From the NCBI GenBank assembly GCA_021647345.1, contig JAKIUX010000017.1:1-9552 (forward strand): a stretch of DNA of 9,552 nucleotides. The letters are read 5' to 3'. A program made the position numbers and the translations under genes. Of this stretch, positions 6,747 to 9,552 are shown one piece after another; the stretch's first letter is position 1, and every line of letters starts with the position of its first letter. The DNA comes from Hydrogenimonas sp. Its GTDB lineage: Bacteria; Campylobacterota; Campylobacteria; Campylobacterales; Hydrogenimonadaceae. Under the pieces are notes generated by a model, which made no database searches, had not been told where the DNA came from, and saw nothing but the letters and a program-made list of their open reading frames with translations.

Positions 6747-7614
6747 AGCCTTTAAGCTTTTCGAGTCTTTCACGCTTTGTTCCGATGTGGGTAATCTGTA
6801 CTCCGAAATTTCCGTCTACTATAACCACCTCTCCGTAGGCTACCACTTTGTCGTCGACAAGTATCTCAAGAGGGTCGTTGGCGAGCTGATCGAGCTCTAT
6901 GACAGAGCCTATATCCATAGATAGAACATCTTTAAGAAGCATCTTTTTGCTCCCAATTCGTACACGCAGAGGGAGTTTGACATCCAAAATAAGACCGATA
7001 TTTTTCATATCTCCGTGCTCTACAGGCTGGAGCGCTGAAGAGTCCGTAGCGGAAGCTTGAGCGGAAGAGTCCGCTACAGATTCGCTTGCGCTTTGAGCCC
7101 CTTCGCTCTCTACAAGTTTTGTCAGATTCTTATCCAGAAGAGTCATAAAGATCCCGTTTATCACACCAAGAGAGAAAGAGTAGGCCAGCAGTGTCGAGTA
7201 GGCGGATAGATCTATATCTTCACCCTCTTTGTAAAAGTGTATACCGCTAACCGAGAATGTCAGATCGGGAAACTCTTTCTGCGCCTTCATGGCTGTTGAG
7301 AGGCCGCCGAAAATGTTGGAGACGATCTCTTTTACCGCATCGAGGTCGTCGGCATCCATCTCCTCTTTGCTCTCTCCTTCACCGCCGAGCATCATATCTG
7401 AGAGTGCGGTACCCAACATAGGCGAGAGAGCTACCGCCATCTTCCCTTCAAGATCTCCGCTTACATCTATAGAGACGATTGACATCGGAGCTATGACATT
7501 GGAGATATCTGTAATCTCCTCTCTATTTTTAAACTCCACTTCGGGGCGCTGCCCCGTAAGACCCTCTATGGTAGCGGCCGTCTCACTGGCCAGAAGCTCT
7601 ATCCACTCAGCCAT
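6745..7614 (-). CDS. fliY: Flagellar switch protein FliY (FliN-like C-terminal domain)
   Basis: C-ring component of the flagellar motor switch at the cytoplasmic face, working with FliM and FliG. Its 289 residues divide into an N-terminal/middle CheC/FliM-like region at about 1-165, a Ser/Ala-rich low-complexity linker at about 170-200, and a C-terminal FliN/SpoA domain at about 205-278 (DVKLPLRVRIG, then ILVDDKVVAYGEVVIVDGNFGVQI). The CheY-binding peptide seen at the start of FliM is absent. The CheC-type motif DAVKEIVSN at 92-100 has Glu and Asn three residues apart rather than the usual two, so phosphatase activity is doubtful. The ATG start overlaps the fliM stop by eight bases (ATGGCTGA), with GGAGG a few bases upstream, indicating coupled translation. 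The fliA-fliM-fliY order is typical of Campylobacterota. It ends in TAA. Confidence 0.93.
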   Translation of the reverse strand: MAEWIELLASETAATIEGLTGQRPEVEFKNREEITDISNVIAPMSIVSIDVSGDLEGKMAVALSPMLGTALSDMMLGGEGESKEEMDADDLDAVKEIVSNIFGGLSTAMKAQKEFPDLTFSVSGIHFYKEGEDIDLSAYSTLLAYSFSLGVINGIFMTLLDKNLTKLVESEGAQSASESVADSSAQASATDSSALQPVEHGDMKNIGLILDVKLPLRVRIGSKKMLLKDVLSMDIGSVIELDQLANDPLEILVDDKVVAYGEVVIVDGNFGVQITHIGTKRERLEKLKG

Positions 7615-8680
7615 TTACGACCTCCTCACCCAGCGTATTGGCCAGCTTGACCCTTCTTTCTTGCTCTATCTGCTGCAATATCTCTTTAACCTCATCTTTT
7701 TCATCTACGATAAGCTCCGTAACTTCCAAAGATTTTCTGAAGCGTCTCAAACCGATCTTTCCTATAAATCGATCTTTGCCGTCAGCATTAATGACGGCGG
7801 TGTCGTCAGCCGGACGATCAAGTCTTAAGATATCGCCCTCTTTGAGCGACAGAAGCTCTCTTAATGTAAGTTCCGCCTCCCCAAGATATGCGCTTACGTT
7901 GACTCTTGCACCGCCTACAAGCGCTTTTAGCTCTTTGTTTCGGCTCTTTTTCGCACTTGTTTCAGTAAGCATAAAGTCTCTGCTTCCAAGCTTATTGAGA
8001 ATCGATTCAAGAGTAATTACCGGGTAGCATATATTCATCATACCGCTCGAGTGCCCTATGACGATCTCCATGACAACCATAACCACTATTTCATTTTGCG
8101 CCACTATCTGAATGACGTTTGGGCTCGACTCTTTCGACTCCACATTTGGGTATAGCTCTATAACCGGAGCCCACGCCTCCTTGAGATTGCTCATTATAAT
8201 ACGCAATATAGAGTCCATAAGAGTAAGCTCTATATCGGTAAACTCTCTTGTCGTCTCATAAGGTTCTCCCGCACCTCCAAGAAGACGATCTACCATCGGA
8301 AAAGCAATTGACGGATTTATCTCCAAAATTCCGCTGCCATCAAGCGGCTTCATGGAAAATACGTTAAAACTTGTCGGGCTCGGCAGACTCATCAAAAACT
8401 CGCCGTAGGTCATCTGATCAACCGAATGGAGCTGAATTTCAACTATAGAACGCATTACGGAAGATATCTGAGAAGCCAAAGAGCGCGCCATCTTGTCGTG
8501 AATACCGCGAAAAGCTCGCAGCTGCTCTTTGCTCACCCTATTTGGGCGTTTGAAATCATATAGCGTTATCTGGCGCTGGTCAAAAACCTCCTCACTGCCC
8601 TCCAAAGCTTCCGGAGTTCCCTCATCTTCTACTGCTTCAAGCAGTGCGTCGATCTCTTCCTGGCTCAGTATGTCTGCCAT
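7607..8680 (-). CDS. fliM: Flagellar motor switch protein FliM
   Basis: C-ring protein that receives phosphorylated CheY and passes the switching signal to FliG. At 357 residues it is full length. The N-terminus MADILSQEEIDALLEAV is the CheY-P binding peptide. The CheC-like middle domain spans about 40-235 and holds the conserved LLGGAGEP at 133-140, the region that contacts FliG. The C-terminal FliN-like SpoA domain is at about 255-325 (GARVNVSAYLGEAELTL, LRLDRPADDTAVI). The start lies four bases after the fliA stop, with AGGA eight to nine bases upstream, inside the fliA 3' end. It overlaps fliY by eight bases, so the fliA-fliM-fliY genes are transcribed and probably translated in a coupled way. 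It ends in TGA. Confidence 0.97.
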   Translation of the reverse strand: MADILSQEEIDALLEAVEDEGTPEALEGSEEVFDQRQITLYDFKRPNRVSKEQLRAFRGIHDKMARSLASQISSVMRSIVEIQLHSVDQMTYGEFLMSLPSPTSFNVFSMKPLDGSGILEINPSIAFPMVDRLLGGAGEPYETTREFTDIELTLMDSILRIIMSNLKEAWAPVIELYPNVESKESSPNVIQIVAQNEIVVMVVMEIVIGHSSGMMNICYPVITLESILNKLGSRDFMLTETSAKKSRNKELKALVGGARVNVSAYLGEAELTLRELLSLKEGDILRLDRPADDTAVINADGKDRFIGKIGLRRFRKSLEVTELIVDEKDEVKEILQQIEQERRVKLANTLGEEVVNG

Positions 8681-8684
8681 AATC

Positions 8685-9362
8685 TCATCCTATACTGTCT
8701 CTCACTTTTGTGATTACCCTTTTATGAACCTGCGAAATCCTCGAAGGAGTTATGTCGAGAATTTCTGAAATCTCCTTGTAGGTGAGCTCTTCGAAGTAGT
8801 AGAGCTGAATGATCATCTGATAGGGCTCGGACATCTGTTTGAGAACATCCATGATCTTCTCTATCAACTCCTCCTGCTCTATAGTGGAGAAGGCGTCCTT
8901 TTCATTGCTTTCAAGTTGATCGTGCAGGGGCATGACGTTATAGATAGCCGCGACACGCCTTGCATCTTTGATCTTCTGCTCATCCTCTTGCAATATTTCG
9001 GCGATATATGCATTCTCCGGCTCCACTCCATACTCATCCATATATTGAGATATTATCTCATCTATCTGTTTTATCAATTTTCTGTTGGCACGGCTTACGA
9101 TATCCAAAGATCTCAGATAGTCAAGCATAGAACCGTATACGCGACTCTTTGCATACCCCCAGAAGGAGTCGTTCTGCTCTCTATCGTATCGTCTGGCGAG
9201 TTTTATCAGCTCCTCAGCCCCGATGCTGACGAGATCATCAAACTCCACAGACCGTGGAAGCCTCTCTTTAAGTCTATATGCCATAGCTTTTACAGCAGGC
9301 AGATATTTTACCGCCAACTCATCCTGATAGTGGCGGATGTGCGCGTCATATCCTTCAACCAT
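8685..9362 (-). CDS. fliA: Flagellar sigma factor FliA (sigma-28)
   Basis: Directs RNA polymerase to late flagellar promoters, such as flagellin genes. From the ATG it has 225 residues, typical of the family. Sigma region 2 is at about 19-84, containing FDDLVSIGAEELIKLARRYD and the conserved FWGYAKSRVYGSMLDYLRSLD; region 3 follows (IDEIISQYMDEYGVEP, region 3.1-like); region 4 is at about 165-222, with the helix-turn-helix LTYKEISEILDITPSRISQV. Start choice: the ATG at 9362 overlaps the stop of the preceding small gene as TGATG, with GGGGAGAGG just upstream. GTG at 9365 would add one residue and fits the ribosome site less well. It ends in TGA. No FlgM is seen nearby. The position ahead of fliM-fliY is the conserved Campylobacterota order. 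Confidence 0.95.
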   Translation of the reverse strand: MVEGYDAHIRHYQDELAVKYLPAVKAMAYRLKERLPRSVEFDDLVSIGAEELIKLARRYDREQNDSFWGYAKSRVYGSMLDYLRSLDIVSRANRKLIKQIDEIISQYMDEYGVEPENAYIAEILQEDEQKIKDARRVAAIYNVMPLHDQLESNEKDAFSTIEQEELIEKIMDVLKQMSEPYQMIIQLYYFEELTYKEISEILDITPSRISQVHKRVITKVRDSIG

Positions 9363-9544
9363 CACCTCTCCCCATCCTTTTTCTCACCTTTTATATGTTC
9401 ATCTTCCGAGATGTACGCATAGTTAGCGTCTACCTCTTTTTCACGCTGCAGCAACTGATTGTAGAAGTAGTCGAGCTTTCGGTCATACTCCTCTTTTTCG
9501 AAACGGACTTTCCCAAACTCCATGAAGCGCACAAAAAGTGCCAC
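9362..9544 (-). CDS. Small hypothetical gene ahead of fliA
   Basis: An unrecognised short charged protein of about 54-61 residues: an aromatic/basic stretch FMEFGKVRFEKEEYDRKLDYF, then QLLQREKEVDANYAYISEDE and a hydrophilic Lys/Glu tail. There is no membrane segment or signal peptide; the middle looks like one amphipathic helix. The start is unclear: GTG at 9544, GTG at 9532 and ATG at 9523 are possible, none with a good ribosome site in view, and the frame stays open to the window edge, so it may begin outside. The stop overlaps the fliA ATG (TGATG), which strongly suggests a real, cotranslated gene. In C. jejuni and H. pylori a small uncharacterised gene also sits between flhG and fliA (known context); homology to those is not established here. 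An ATGTAA at 9552-9547 in another frame may be the end of the upstream gene. Confidence 0.55.
   Translation of the reverse strand: MALFVRFMEFGKVRFEKEEYDRKLDYFYNQLLQREKEVDANYAYISEDEHIKGEKKDGER
9529..9543 (-). promoter_or_regulatory. Possible sigma-54 (RpoN) promoter ahead of fliA
   Basis: The minus strand reads TGGCACTTTTTGTGC, which keeps the essential GG (-24) and GC (-12) with ten bases between, and differs from the TGGCAC-N5-TTGC consensus at one base. Transcription would start near 9517, inside the small gene and about 155 bases before fliA. RpoN controls middle flagellar genes in Campylobacterota. The same bases also form a GCAC/GTGC hairpin, and the site may be a chance match. Confidence 0.35.
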
Positions 9545-9552
9545 GCTTACAT

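Noticed and set aside
1..9552. Mobile elements, prophage, CRISPR, toxin-antitoxin or defence genes.
   Set aside because: Every sizeable frame on the coding strand is a housekeeping or flagellar gene. No transposase, integrase, direct-repeat array or target-site duplication was seen.

Overview
The window looks like ordinary chromosome from a flagellated member of the Campylobacterota (the former Epsilonproteobacteria), probably an environmental or hydrothermal-vent type rather than a host pathogen. Three things suggest this: the gene order fliA-fliM-fliY, with a FliY that carries a C-terminal FliN-like domain; the run prs-lepA-comF; and promoters with good TATAAT-type -10 boxes but no clear -35. 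Genus assignment is inference. All protein genes but one, and the tRNA, lie on the minus strand, so biological order runs from high to low coordinates.

Layout in transcription order. (1) 9552-6745 is a tightly packed flagellar cluster: a small unrecognised gene that may continue past the window edge, then fliA (sigma-28), fliM and fliY (C-ring switch proteins), with start and stop codons overlapping or a few bases apart. (2) mnmA (tRNA 2-thiouridylase) has its own promoter and is followed by tRNA-Pro(CGG). (3) A lone plus-strand gene encodes a DUF2853 protein and converges on the tRNA gene. It shares a divergent promoter region with prs. (4) prs (PRPP synthetase), lepA (elongation factor 4) and comF (a PRPP-binding phosphoribosyltransferase-family protein) form a compact operon. 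(5) A 289-base intergenic stretch holds a TATAAT promoter and a strongly structured region, which may be a leader RNA. (6) A DEAD-box RNA helicase gene runs off the left edge.

The most notable observation is in the helicase. An in-frame TAG at 360-362 replaces the tyrosine codon just before conserved motif VI (HRIGRTGRAG). The reading frame stays open and family-like for the remaining 119 codons to the window edge. Either the gene is very recently broken, or the read contains a one-base error, or the stop is read through. TAG also ends lepA in this window, which argues against general TAG reassignment.

Functionally the window mixes motility (sigma-28 and the rotor switch) with translation and RNA metabolism (MnmA, tRNA-Pro, LepA, the helicase) and nucleotide supply (Prs). 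I see no insertion sequence, prophage, CRISPR array, toxin-antitoxin or defence system. No clearly new multi-gene system is present. The unexplained material is limited to the interrupted helicase, the structured intergenic element, a sigma-54-like site ahead of fliA, and the two uncharacterised small proteins.
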